Positions 1 to 7,346 of a stretch of DNA of 17,497 nt are shown here, in pieces. The stretch's first letter is position 1, and each line of letters starts with the position of its first letter. The notes under the pieces are model-generated. The model was not told the DNA's origin and did no database searches. It was given only the letters and a program-made list of their open reading frames with translations. Source of the DNA: Hungatella sp. UBA3147. Its GTDB lineage: Bacteria; Bacillota; Clostridia; Lachnospirales; Lachnospiraceae. The DNA is taken from positions 1 through 17,497 of the forward strand of contig DEYX01000156.1 of NCBI GenBank assembly GCA_002365025.1, given 5' to 3'. The position numbers and the translations under genes are program-made.

Positions 1-115
1 CGAGGATCTGGATGGTTTAGTAGAGGCTGGTATGCAAGTGCAGCGCTTGCTGGTAAATAATATGCGTCTTGTAACTGCAGAGGACGCAAGAAATCTGTAC
101 TTAGAAATCCTATAA
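1..115 (+). CDS. C-terminal end of an upstream gene, possibly iron-containing alcohol dehydrogenase (partial)
   Basis: Frame 2 is open from the window edge to a TAA at 113-115 and gives 37 residues. It ends in VTAEDARNLYLEIL, preceded by LLVNNMRL. A Pro/Asn-rich turn followed by 'x-T-x-E-D-x-x-x-L/I' at the extreme C-terminus is typical of group III iron-containing alcohol dehydrogenases (usual form 'NPR-x-VT-x-ED-I'), and such enzymes often accompany PdxA/DapA-type acid-sugar genes. The gap to the next gene is 31 bases with no terminator, so it is probably the same operon. That this is a real coding end is likely; the family call is a guess from a short tail. Confidence 0.45.
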   Translation, partial: EDLDGLVEAGMQVQRLLVNNMRLVTAEDARNLYLEIL

Positions 116-146
116 TTATAATGCAAATAAAAAGGAGAGCGTTATT

Positions 147-1055
147 ATGAAGAATGTTGAATTAAAAGGCATTATCCCGCCGATTCTGACCCCGATGAAT
201 CCCGATGAATCGATCAATCTGAAGGAGCTGGGAAACCAGATTGAACGCATGTTGGAGGGCGGCGTCCATGGTCTGTTCCCGTTTGGTACCAACGGCGAAG
301 GGTACATCCTAAGTGAAAATGAAAAAATTGAGGTTCTGGAAGCTACGATCGATCAAGTAAAGCATCGCGTTCCGGTGTACGCAGGTACCGGCTGCATTTC
401 CACGGCTGATACCATTCGTATCAGCAGGAAAGCGCAGGAGCTTGGTGCCGACGTGTTATCCATTATCACCCCCAGCTTTGCGCTTGCTTCTCAAAAGGAG
501 CTTTACGACCATTACGTGGAAATTGCCAAGCATGTAGACATTCCAATCGTGCTGTACAACATCCCTGCACGCACAGGCAACAAATTGCTTCCTGAAACCG
601 TTGCAAAGCTGGCTAAAGATGTAGACATCATCATGGGCGCCAAAGATTCCAGCGGTGACTGGGATAACTTACTTGCCTACATCAACCTTACAAAGGACTT
701 AGACAAAGACTTCCGTGTATTGTCCGGGAACGATTCACTGATTCTGCCTTGCCTGGAGGCAGGAGGTGCAGGCGGCATCGCAGGATGTGCAAACGTATAC
801 CCTCATGTTCTTGCATCTATTTATGAACTGTTCAAAGCTGGTAAGCTTGAAGAGGCAAAAGCTGCCCAGGACTCCATCGCCTCCTTCCGTGCCGTATTCA
901 AATATGGCAATCCGAACACGGTTGTTAAAAAGGCTGTTTCTCTGCTTGGTTATCCTGTAGGCGACTGCCGCCGTCCATTCAACTACCTATGCGACGAAGG
1001 AGCCACCGCACTAAAACAAGTTTTGAAGGAAAACACCGACAAAGGGATGTGTTAA
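147..1055 (+). CDS. DapA-family (dihydrodipicolinate synthase / N-acetylneuraminate lyase superfamily) aldolase, probably catabolic
   Basis: A class I aldolase of 302 residues, the normal size for this cytoplasmic TIM-barrel family. Visible landmarks are GTNGEG at 47-52 (the pyruvate-carboxylate binding loop, GTTGES in true DapA), the YNIPARTG motif with catalytic Tyr137 and Arg142, and the Schiff-base Lys166 in GAKDSSGD. The second Thr of the GTTGE loop, part of the proton relay in DHDPS, is Asn here, which is common in catabolic members (keto-deoxy sugar acid aldolases and dehydratases). The start ATG has AAAGGAG at 131-137, 9 bases ahead. The following pdxA-type gene begins 1 base after the stop. 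The context points to cleavage or formation of a 2-keto acid in acid-sugar breakdown rather than lysine synthesis. The family is certain and the substrate unknown. Confidence 0.9.
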   Translation: MKNVELKGIIPPILTPMNPDESINLKELGNQIERMLEGGVHGLFPFGTNGEGYILSENEKIEVLEATIDQVKHRVPVYAGTGCISTADTIRISRKAQELGADVLSIITPSFALASQKELYDHYVEIAKHVDIPIVLYNIPARTGNKLLPETVAKLAKDVDIIMGAKDSSGDWDNLLAYINLTKDLDKDFRVLSGNDSLILPCLEAGGAGGIAGCANVYPHVLASIYELFKAGKLEEAKAAQDSIASFRAVFKYGNPNTVVKKAVSLLGYPVGDCRRPFNYLCDEGATALKQVLKENTDKGMC

Positions 1056-1056
1056 T

Positions 1057-2151
1057 ATGAGTATAAAATTTAAACCAGTGATAGGCATTTCTATGGGGGA
1101 CCCCTTTGGAAATGGTCCGGAAATAACTGTTCGTGCACTGGCAGATGAAGAAATCTACCAGCGTTGCAAACCCTTAGTAGTAGGCGACGAGACTTCCATG
1201 CGTTATGCTCTGAAGGTGGCCGGGAAAGTTCACAGCATTCATCTGGAGCTGAATGTGGTATCCACACCCGACGAAGGCAAGTATACCTATGGCACCATCG
1301 ACTTAATGGATTTGAAGCTGATTCCTGCAGACGAAATTCCGGATACCTCCAGACTGGATGTACCTGAGCCTTTTGGCGTGGGAGCCTGTGCCCTGGGCGG
1401 AGAGGCAGCTTTCCAGTATGTTGTAAAAGTTATTCAGCTGGCTCTGGAAGGCCAGATCGATGCTACGGTTACCAATGCCCTGAGCAAGGAAGCCATTAAC
1501 ATGGCTGGCCACCACTATTCAGGCCATACCGAGATTTATGCTGATTACACGAATACCCCTAAGTACACCATGATGCTGGCTCACGGCGATCTGCGGGTCG
1601 TCCATGTTTCCACTCATGTGTCTTTACGAGAAGCTTGTGACCGTGTCAAGAAAGATCGCGTCCTGGATTGCATCCGCATTGCCAACGAAGGCTGTAAAGC
1701 ACTGGGAATTAAAGAACCTAAAATTGGCGTTGCAGGGCTGAATCCCCACTGTGGTGAGAACGGCATGTTTGGCTGGGAGGAAGTCAAAGAAATCCAGCCT
1801 GCCATCGAGGCTGCCATGGCTGAGGGCATCATGATTCCTGAAAAGAAGCCTACTCCTCCCGATACCGTGTTCTCTAAGGCACTGGGCGGATGGTATGACA
1901 TTGTTGTGGCCATGTACCATGATCAAGGTCATATCCCTTTAAAAGTGAAAGGCTTTGTATATAACCGTGAGGAAAAGCACTGGGAGGCTGTCGAAGGTGT
2001 GAATGTAACCCTGGGTCTGCCTATCATTCGTGCCAGCGTGGACCATGGCACCGGCATCGACCTTGCAGGCAGCGGCCGTTCCAGCGAGCTGAGCCTGGTC
2101 AATGCCATAGATTATGCTATTCTTATGGTTAATGCCAGGAAAGAAGCCTGA
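1057..2151 (+). CDS. pdxA: PdxA-family 4-phospho-hydroxyacid dehydrogenase (PdxA2-like)
   Basis: A 364-residue NAD-dependent, metal-dependent oxidative decarboxylase family. Motifs in order: GDPFGNGPE 14-22, GHTE 156-159, THVSL with His187, LNPHCGE with His231, YHDQGHIPLK with His288, and SVDHGTGID 327-335. His187, His231 and His288 match the three metal ligands of E. coli PdxA. PdxA oxidises 4-phosphohydroxy-L-threonine in vitamin B6 synthesis. The PdxA2 subfamily oxidises D-threonate or D-erythronate 4-phosphate to dihydroxyacetone phosphate and CO2 in acid-sugar catabolism. An extra stretch of about 10 residues before GVNVTLGLP (about 301-313) and the GHIPLK variant fit PdxA2 better. The 1-base spacing from the aldolase gene, with AAAGGG at 1041-1046, suggests translational coupling. 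No pyridoxine genes lie nearby, which supports the catabolic reading. No kinase to supply the phosphate is visible. Confidence 0.9.
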   Translation: MSIKFKPVIGISMGDPFGNGPEITVRALADEEIYQRCKPLVVGDETSMRYALKVAGKVHSIHLELNVVSTPDEGKYTYGTIDLMDLKLIPADEIPDTSRLDVPEPFGVGACALGGEAAFQYVVKVIQLALEGQIDATVTNALSKEAINMAGHHYSGHTEIYADYTNTPKYTMMLAHGDLRVVHVSTHVSLREACDRVKKDRVLDCIRIANEGCKALGIKEPKIGVAGLNPHCGENGMFGWEEVKEIQPAIEAAMAEGIMIPEKKPTPPDTVFSKALGGWYDIVVAMYHDQGHIPLKVKGFVYNREEKHWEAVEGVNVTLGLPIIRASVDHGTGIDLAGSGRSSELSLVNAIDYAILMVNARKEA

Positions 2152-2262
2152 TATAGTATGGTATATACACTGTACACGCATTTCACCAAACAGAACGATT
2201 GAATTGATATATTGTCCCAAATGCAAAAAATAATCCTGTATAATAGAGAGGAGTTCAATCAA

Positions 2263-3543
2263 ATGACTATCCCAATGATTATTGCCATTGCTATCACTGC
2301 ATTCATGATTATTTTAATCATGACAGAAAAACTTCCGTTCGGCGCACCTCCAATTCTCGCATGTCTGCTAATGGTTCTTTTTGGAATAACCGATATAAAG
2401 ACTGCATTCGGCGGTTTTTCTAACGCTACCATTATTATGCTTGCCTCTTTCATGGCAATCGTGGCCGCTCTTCAAAAAACCAGCCTTATTGGTACTTTCA
2501 GAAAAACAATTTTAAATATGGCTAACAAAGGTGGATTTAAGGCATATATACTGTTATTTATTATCGTTATGTTGGCTAGCAGTATCTTTGGTACGGGCTC
2601 AACTGCATTCTATGTACTTACTTTAGGTATATTATCTACTATACAGTATACTGACAAGTTACCACGTGGTAAAGTTATTGCTGCTGCTGGTTTCGCAGCT
2701 AACCATCCATTAATTCCTGTAAATGTTACATTACAATATGGGATTGTTATTGCTGTTTTAGGAGCTGCTGGTTCAGGTATTGCCAGCGTTTCCTTAGCAA
2801 AATTCTCAATTGTAAATCTTATACTTTCATTAGCTTATGTAGTATGGGCTTTAATTGGTTATAAAGTTCTGCCTGACAAAAATGTTGAAGATAAAGAAAT
2901 CGACGCTGTTAAGTCTAAGGAAACGGTTTACGATTTACCAAAATGGAAAGAAAATACAACATATGCAGCCTTTATTGCAGCTGTTGTTGGTATGATTCTT
3001 CAAAGTAAAGTTGGCGATGCAGGATATATGATTCCAGGTTTATCTGCATGTCTGATTTTAGCTATCGGTGTTCTTAATTTCGATGAAATTCGTAACAACA
3101 TCGGTGCTCCAATTATTTTGATGTCTGCCGGCGTCATCGGTGTTGCGGATGCTCTTGGCAGTACAGGCTTAACTGCTTTAGTTGGCGAAACTGTAGCTAA
3201 TATGCTTGGCACTAATATCAATCCTTTCATCCTGATCTTTGTTTTCTGTATGTTAACAAGTGTGCTTGCAACCCTCACGGGATCCACTATAGGTACTGTG
3301 TATGTATTTGCACCTATGGCTATTGCTACCTGCATGAGCTTGGGTCTAAATCCAACAGCAGCAGCTGCTGCAATTGTAGTTTCGGGCTGGAATGGCCATT
3401 TCTTACCAATTGACGGTATGCCAGCTATGGTAATGGGTATTGGTAAGTATAAGCTAATAGAGTTTTGGAAATACACAATTCCGATGTATTTTATCCGCCT
3501 GCTTGCTTTAACTGCCGGAGCTTTGCTATTGTTCCCTATGTAA
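2263..3543 (+). CDS. SLC13/DASS-like (ion transporter superfamily) carboxylate permease
   Basis: A polytopic inner-membrane protein of 426 residues, with roughly eleven to twelve hydrophobic segments and a polar loop around residues 205-235 rich in Lys, Glu and Asp. The overall look (a short first helix followed by EKLPFGAPPILACLL, a repeated half with Gly/Ser/Thr-rich hairpins such as SSIFGTGSTAFYV and TLTGSTIGTVYV) is that of the ion transporter superfamily that includes SLC13/DASS dicarboxylate, citrate and related carriers. The ATG at 2263 is preferred because AGAGAGGAG (2245-2253) lies 9 bases before it; a TTG 51 bases upstream has no such site. It probably imports the acid that the preceding enzymes degrade. 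The class is well supported; substrate and coupling ion are inferred only. Confidence 0.8.
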   Translation: MTIPMIIAIAITAFMIILIMTEKLPFGAPPILACLLMVLFGITDIKTAFGGFSNATIIMLASFMAIVAALQKTSLIGTFRKTILNMANKGGFKAYILLFIIVMLASSIFGTGSTAFYVLTLGILSTIQYTDKLPRGKVIAAAGFAANHPLIPVNVTLQYGIVIAVLGAAGSGIASVSLAKFSIVNLILSLAYVVWALIGYKVLPDKNVEDKEIDAVKSKETVYDLPKWKENTTYAAFIAAVVGMILQSKVGDAGYMIPGLSACLILAIGVLNFDEIRNNIGAPIILMSAGVIGVADALGSTGLTALVGETVANMLGTNINPFILIFVFCMLTSVLATLTGSTIGTVYVFAPMAIATCMSLGLNPTAAAAAIVVSGWNGHFLPIDGMPAMVMGIGKYKLIEFWKYTIPMYFIRLLALTAGALLLFPM

Positions 3544-3663
3544 GATTCTAAATTACTTAAATGAATGGCAAGCAGTGACCAAACGCATTCAATGTGTATC
3601 AAAAAATATACGGCTTTATATGAAACAGATCATCAACCGACATTTTGAGAAGGAGGTATAATT

Positions 3664-4011
3664 ATGAATAATAAATTTGAACTGGAGCATATCGGCATCA
3701 ATACCCCAAATGCTGAGGAGGCAGAAAGACTGGCTCAGCTTCTGAGCATGATGTTTAATCTGGAGCCACGTCATGGACAAAAGTCCGAATTCGGCGGTCC
3801 TTACTTTGAGTGTATGAAGGCTCCATTTCTGGGGGCGAACGGCCATATTGCTATGCGTACACCTGATTTGACCGCTGCTGCAGAAGAGTTGAAAGAAAAA
3901 GGCTTCTCTTTCAACATGGATACTGCCGCATATTCCGAGGAAGGCAAACTGAAGAACGTCTATTTAAACGGCGAGTTTGGCGGTTTTGCCATCCATATTA
4001 TGCAAAAGTAA
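3664..4011 (+). CDS. VOC (glyoxalase-fold) protein like the C-terminal domain of clostridial KDPG aldolases
   Basis: A single vicinal-oxygen-chelate domain of 115 residues. It opens with LEHIGINTPNAEEAERLAQL (8-27, beta-alpha), has GPYFECMKAPFLGANGHIAMRT (45-66) in the middle and ends GGFAIHIMQK. His9 and His61 lie where VOC enzymes carry metal ligands, and His111 could be another. From memory, the same pattern (EHIGINT...GHIAI...GGFAIH) appears as an extra domain behind 2-dehydro-3-deoxyphosphogluconate/4-hydroxy-2-oxoglutarate aldolases of Clostridia; here it stands alone. A very strong ribosome site, AGAAGGAGGT (3648-3656), precedes the ATG. The gap from the permease is 120 bases with no clear terminator. 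A role as epimerase, isomerase or aldolase partner in the same pathway is plausible but inferred. Confidence 0.8.
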   Translation: MNNKFELEHIGINTPNAEEAERLAQLLSMMFNLEPRHGQKSEFGGPYFECMKAPFLGANGHIAMRTPDLTAAAEELKEKGFSFNMDTAAYSEEGKLKNVYLNGEFGGFAIHIMQK

Positions 4012-4059
4012 CGGCAAAACCAGCTTAAACAATACTGCGATATCAACCCACGATTTAAC

Positions 4060-4122
4060 TGCACTCCAAAAGTTTGGCATGTGATAAAATCAGCATGTTA
4101 GACGAATGGGGTGCAATTTTTT
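4060..4122 (+). terminator. Large hairpin with T-run, possible terminator of the catabolic cluster
   Basis: TGCACTCCA (4060-4068) pairs with TGGGGTGCA (4107-4115) over nine pairs, one of them G-T. An inner arm, CATGTGAT with ATCAgCATG (one bulge), closes on a three-base loop. TTTTTT follows at 4117-4122. The wide internal loops make it atypical, but its place, about 50 bases after the VOC stop and before a convergent gene, fits a terminator. Confidence 0.4.
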
Positions 4123-4204
4123 ATAGAGGATACAATTTTCAGATATAGTCATCGAAAAAAGGATATGAGGCGCAGCGTGATGGGAATGGAAGATATTCTT
4201 ACTT

Positions 4205-5788
4205 TTATTTTTGTGAAGATATTTTTACTGTTTCACACATTTCCTGCAGGACTCTGTAGATTTTCCCCTGAGCGGATTCATCGCACAGGATTACGATCTT
4301 ATCTCCGGCCGATAATGTCGTATTCCCCCGCGGAACAAACTCCGCTTCGCCCCTCATAAGCGATACCAGCAGACAGGTCTGGGGCCAGTCGATCTCGGAA
4401 ACCTTCTGTCCATCTGCATCACTTCCGTGAAATATCATTCCTTCTACCAGTACCTTTTCTTTGTTAAGAGAAGAATGAATTTCCGGTTTCATCTTTGCCA
4501 GTAACCGGTGTAGAAGCTGGTCATAGACGGGAGCCGTATGAAACATATCGGGGATGATATAGGCCACCAGGGCCACCATGGACAGTGTCAGCAAATGAGA
4601 GAAGCTGCCGGTCATCTCACTGATCAGAATGACTCCGGTGATGGGAGAGCGGACAATGGCAGAAAAACAACCTGCCATTCCCAAGATGATAAAATTATCC
4701 AGAAGTCCGCTTAAGGAACCGGTTGCCAATCCAGCTGCATGGTAATAAATACTTCCGCTCAACGCTCCGATTACCAGAAGAGGAAGAAAGATTCCACCCG
4801 GCGCACCACAGCCAAAGCTTAACATGGAAAAACTGAATTTAGCGATCAGAAGTACGATCAATGCTCCAAGTGCCATCTGACTGCTGGTCAGTGTTTCCGC
4901 CAGAGAATGACCTCCGCCTAGTACATATGGGTAGGTAAAACCGAAAATTCCAGCCAGTAAAAATGGAATCAGAACCCGGACTGCCTGAACCCGGATTTTC
5001 ATATACCAATCCTGAGTCATGGAAAGGCAGTTGTTATAAAGAACTCCCATAGCTCCCAGGATTACCCCGAAGAGAATCACGTGGCCATATGTAGATAAAG
5101 GCATCATAGTGCTGATCTGAAAATTAAAAGCCGGCTGAAGACCAAACACATTTCTGGAAACGAAATCAGCCGTAATGGAGGAGGCCATGGTAGATAAAAG
5201 CAGTTCCGGTGAAAAATGCTTGTGAACCTCTTCCAAGGAGAATAGAACACCGGCAATGGGAGCATTAAATGCAGCAGAAAGTCCAGCGCTGGCCCCGCAT
5301 GTAATTAAAAGCTTCTCCTCTGTTCTGGCTCTTTTGGTCAGTCGCGACAAGCCCTTTGCAGCCATTGCACCCAGCTGGATGCTTGGCCCCTCCCTCCCAA
5401 GTGACAGACCGCATCCAATGGAAAGAAGACCTCCGCCCATTTTTGCGATCAGGACTCTCCACCAACAGGGGTCTAATTCCCCCATCATCTCACCTTCTAC
5501 CTGGGGAATCCCACTTCCGGATATAAAGGATTCCCATTTTAACAGCATTGCAACAACAAAAGCTGCGGCTGTCAAAAAAATAAACCAAACCGGTATCACC
5601 CATATGTGATCTTTTCCATAGTTTAAAACTGTATTAAGCAATTTCTCCGCATAGGTCAGGAGATACCGGAAAAGCACAACAAAAGCGCCTGAAATTGCAC
5701 CAACAGCAATTCCTTCCAATATTAAAGCATAGCGAAAACTTCGGTACCGATGAATGGTATTCTTTACCGTGTGACATTCAGTCTGCAT
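4205..5788 (-). CDS. clcA: CLC-family Cl-/H+ antiporter with C-terminal TrkA-C domain
   Basis: A membrane protein of 527 residues from the chosen start. Residue numbers from that start: GSGIPQV 91-97 (Cl- site Ser), GREGPSIQLG 131-140 with gating Glu133, SLEEVHK with internal proton Glu187, GAPGGIFLP 328-336, and the central Tyr422. Having both the gating and internal glutamates indicates a proton-coupled antiporter rather than a channel. It keeps canonical GREGP and GSGIP, unlike fluoride CLCs. Residues about 446-520 form a cytosolic TrkA-C (RCK_C) module ending in LSAGDKIVILCDE, probably a ligand sensor; this fusion is known in Firmicutes. The ATG at 5788 has AGGAGG (5796-5801) 7 bases upstream. 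In-frame ATGs at 5794 and 5821 are badly spaced for it. Likely role: anion or pH homeostasis. Confidence 0.93.
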   Translation of the reverse strand: MQTECHTVKNTIHRYRSFRYALILEGIAVGAISGAFVVLFRYLLTYAEKLLNTVLNYGKDHIWVIPVWFIFLTAAAFVVAMLLKWESFISGSGIPQVEGEMMGELDPCWWRVLIAKMGGGLLSIGCGLSLGREGPSIQLGAMAAKGLSRLTKRARTEEKLLITCGASAGLSAAFNAPIAGVLFSLEEVHKHFSPELLLSTMASSITADFVSRNVFGLQPAFNFQISTMMPLSTYGHVILFGVILGAMGVLYNNCLSMTQDWYMKIRVQAVRVLIPFLLAGIFGFTYPYVLGGGHSLAETLTSSQMALGALIVLLIAKFSFSMLSFGCGAPGGIFLPLLVIGALSGSIYYHAAGLATGSLSGLLDNFIILGMAGCFSAIVRSPITGVILISEMTGSFSHLLTLSMVALVAYIIPDMFHTAPVYDQLLHRLLAKMKPEIHSSLNKEKVLVEGMIFHGSDADGQKVSEIDWPQTCLLVSLMRGEAEFVPRGNTTLSAGDKIVILCDESAQGKIYRVLQEMCETVKISSQK

Positions 5789-5837
5789 ATTCATCCCTCC
5801 TGTAGCTGTATTTTGTTTCATCTGCAAACAATATAAA

Positions 5838-5866
5838 ATTATAGTTCTTTAAATATCTGTTTGCAA
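5838..5866 (-). promoter_or_regulatory. Sigma-A type promoter for the CLC gene
   Basis: Read on the minus strand: TTGCAA at 5866-5861, a 17-base spacer, then a perfect TATAAT at 5843-5838. Transcription would start near 5831, leaving a leader of about 43 bases that contains the AGGAGG site. Confidence 0.65.
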
Positions 5867-6002
5867 GTCAAATGCTGTATTTTTCTTTGTAATGGCTGTC
5901 TCACAGATTATTTATTAATACATCTGTATGCAATTGCAGTCTGGAGTTTTGCGGGATTTAGGTAATACAGTTGAGGGATGCATTTCATTAACTCGAAAAA
6001 TA

Positions 6003-6011
6003 TGATATAAT
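6003..6011 (+). promoter_or_regulatory. Extended -10 promoter for the ATL gene
   Basis: TGaTATAAT (6003-6011) is a perfect extended -10 element. The -35 region is weak (TTTCAT at 5983-5988, 17-base spacer), as is usual for extended -10 promoters. The predicted start near 6018 lies about 36 bases before the ATG at 6054. Confidence 0.6.
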
Positions 6012-6053
6012 TTGAGTGTCGGATATGCCAATTGATAAGGAGATTTGTTTGAT

Positions 6054-6353
6054 ATGACACAGTTTACTGAGGAAGTCCTAGTAATAATAAAGGGAATACC
6101 ATATGGGAGAGTTATGAGCTACGGACGGGTTGCGAGACTTGCAGGAAATACCAGAGGTGCGAGGCAGGTAGTCAGGATACTTCATTCTATGTCTGAGAAG
6201 TACAACCTCCCATGGCACCGGATCATTAACTCCAAAGGCAAAATATCAATCACGGATAAAAGATATGCAGATATTCAAAGAGAACTTCTTAGATCGGAAG
6301 GAATAGAGGTGACTGAGGACGGATACATAGATATTTCTGCATATGGAATATGA
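6054..6353 (+). CDS. Alkyltransferase-like (ATL) protein, MGMT/Ogt DNA-binding domain
   Basis: A 99-residue protein made only of the C-terminal DNA-binding domain of O6-alkylguanine methyltransferases. It shows IPYGRVMSYGRVARLAG (15-31, helix-turn-helix), GARQVVR (35-41, with the base-flipping Arg37) and PWHRIINSKGKI (53-64). The acceptor motif PCHR is PWHR, so Trp54 replaces the reactive Cys. This is the hallmark of ATL proteins, which bind O6-alkylguanine and pass it to nucleotide excision repair without transferring the alkyl group. The ATG at 6054 is 11 bases after AAGGAG (6037-6042); the in-frame TTG at 6045 is too close to that site. It is followed 53 bases later by the dioxygenase gene, perhaps co-transcribed. 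Confidence 0.88.
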   Translation: MTQFTEEVLVIIKGIPYGRVMSYGRVARLAGNTRGARQVVRILHSMSEKYNLPWHRIINSKGKISITDKRYADIQRELLRSEGIEVTEDGYIDISAYGI

Positions 6354-6406
6354 GATAAATTATCAAATATCAATTGATGTTTATAAAATGAAAGGGAGTT
6401 GACAAT

Positions 6407-7177
6407 ATGTCTAAAATGCCGATGATGTTTATAGGCCATGGTTCGCCTATGAATGCAATAGAAGATAACCGCTATACAAGGAGCTGGAAGGAAATGGCCA
6501 AGAAAATACCTAAGCCTGAGTCAATAGTATCAATATCGGCACATTGGTATACGAATGGCACAAAGATTATGAATGAGGAAAATCCAAAGACAATTTATGA
6601 TATGTACGGATTTCCTAAAGAGTTATATGAGATTTCATATAATGTACCCGGCAATCCGAAACTTGCGGAGAATGTAAAAAGTTTAATCAGCAAACAAAGT
6701 GTATTTGATAATTCCTGGGGCATTGACCACGGTACCTGGTCTGGTCTGGTCCATATGTACCCCGAAAGGGATATCCCCGTTATTCAAATTAGCATAGATG
6801 CCTCCGCGCCGCCGGAAGTTCATTATCAGATAGGCAAGGAGTTAAATTCCTTAAGGCATCAAGGCGTTTTATTGTTTGGCACCGGAAATATCGTTCACAA
6901 CCTGCGAATGATTGATTGGGGGATAGAAGACAAAGGCTTTGATTGGGCATATAAGTTTGATGATTATATAAAAGAAAATATTGAAAATAGAAATCATGAG
7001 AATGTCATTAATTATCTGAGCTTGGGAGAAACAGCAAAATTAGCCGTACCTACGCCGGATCATTTTAATCCAATCTTATATATACTTGGCGCCTTTGATA
7101 ATGAAGATAAGATATCAACTTATAACAACAGCTGCATGATGGGGTCCTTGTCTATGACAAGCTATCTATTTACATAG
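6407..7177 (+). CDS. ygiD: Class III extradiol dioxygenase, 4,5-DOPA dioxygenase (YgiD) family
   Basis: A 256-residue LigB-fold protein, the usual length for YgiD/DODA. Conserved stretches: FIGHGSPMNAI 8-18 (His11), SISAHWYT 42-49 (His46), DHGTWSGLVHMYPE 107-120 (His108), FGTGNIVHNLR 157-167 (His164) and PTPDHFNP 215-222 (His219). His11, His46 and His219 or their neighbours are expected to hold the metal, with His108 or His164 in catalysis. E. coli YgiD opens the catechol ring of DOPA, but the natural substrate in most bacteria is uncertain; an oxygen-using enzyme in a probable anaerobe is itself curious. AAAGGGAG (6391-6398) sits 8 bases before the ATG. No clear terminator separates it from the regulator gene 169 bases later. 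Confidence 0.88.
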   Translation: MSKMPMMFIGHGSPMNAIEDNRYTRSWKEMAKKIPKPESIVSISAHWYTNGTKIMNEENPKTIYDMYGFPKELYEISYNVPGNPKLAENVKSLISKQSVFDNSWGIDHGTWSGLVHMYPERDIPVIQISIDASAPPEVHYQIGKELNSLRHQGVLLFGTGNIVHNLRMIDWGIEDKGFDWAYKFDDYIKENIENRNHENVINYLSLGETAKLAVPTPDHFNPILYILGAFDNEDKISTYNNSCMMGSLSMTSYLFT

Positions 7178-7269
7178 ATGGCAACACATATACCACATAA
7201 CAAAACTATAGATCTGAAAAATATACCCTGCTGCTAAGGGCAAACAGTGCCTTGCATTCTTGCGCCTGC

Positions 7270-7303
7270 CTGTTAGTATGATATAGTTAGCTCGTACTAA
7301 CAG
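7270..7303 (+). promoter_or_regulatory. Candidate operator in front of the AraC-type regulator gene
   Basis: Two nested inverted repeats: CTGTTAGTA (7270-7278) with TACTAACAG (7295-7303), and inside it GTTAG (7286-7290) with CTAAC (7297-7301). A possible promoter, TTGCGC (7260-7265), 16-base spacer, TATAGT (7282-7287), overlaps it. The inner repeat with its AGTTAGCT...ACTAAC sequence recurs at 8551-8567 before the binding-protein gene. The regulator that binds is unknown: it may be the neighbouring AraC protein, or a DtxR/IdeR-type metal repressor, whose sites also use TTAG...CTAA halves. Confidence 0.5.
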
Positions 7304-7346
7304 TAAATATAGTTTTTTGATAATAAAACAAGAAAGGAGCTTATAA

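Noticed and set aside
1614..1932. Minus-strand open frames of about 100 codons opposite the pdxA-type gene
   Set aside because: They mirror conserved PdxA motifs and show no domain or ribosome site of their own.
2239..2244. Perfect TATAAT before the permease gene
   Set aside because: It lies directly in front of the ribosome binding site, so transcription would start within or after it, and no -35 lies at a proper distance.
3000..3602. Minus-strand open frame of 200 codons opposite the permease
   Set aside because: Low-complexity composition and complete overlap with a clear membrane protein gene; it is an antisense shadow.
4111..4359. Plus-strand frame of 82 codons overlapping the end of the CLC gene
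   Set aside because: It starts inside the terminator-like hairpin, has no clear ribosome site, and its second half is the antisense of the well-supported TrkA-C region.
5867..6002. Riboswitch in the divergent gap between the CLC and ATL genes (for example a fluoride switch upstream of CLC)
   Set aside because: The promoter placed at 5838-5866 leaves a leader of only about 43 bases before the CLC start, too short for one, and no conserved core was recognised.
7178..7269. Terminator between the dioxygenase and regulator genes
   Set aside because: Only short imperfect stems (for example around 7236-7253) with no T-run were found.
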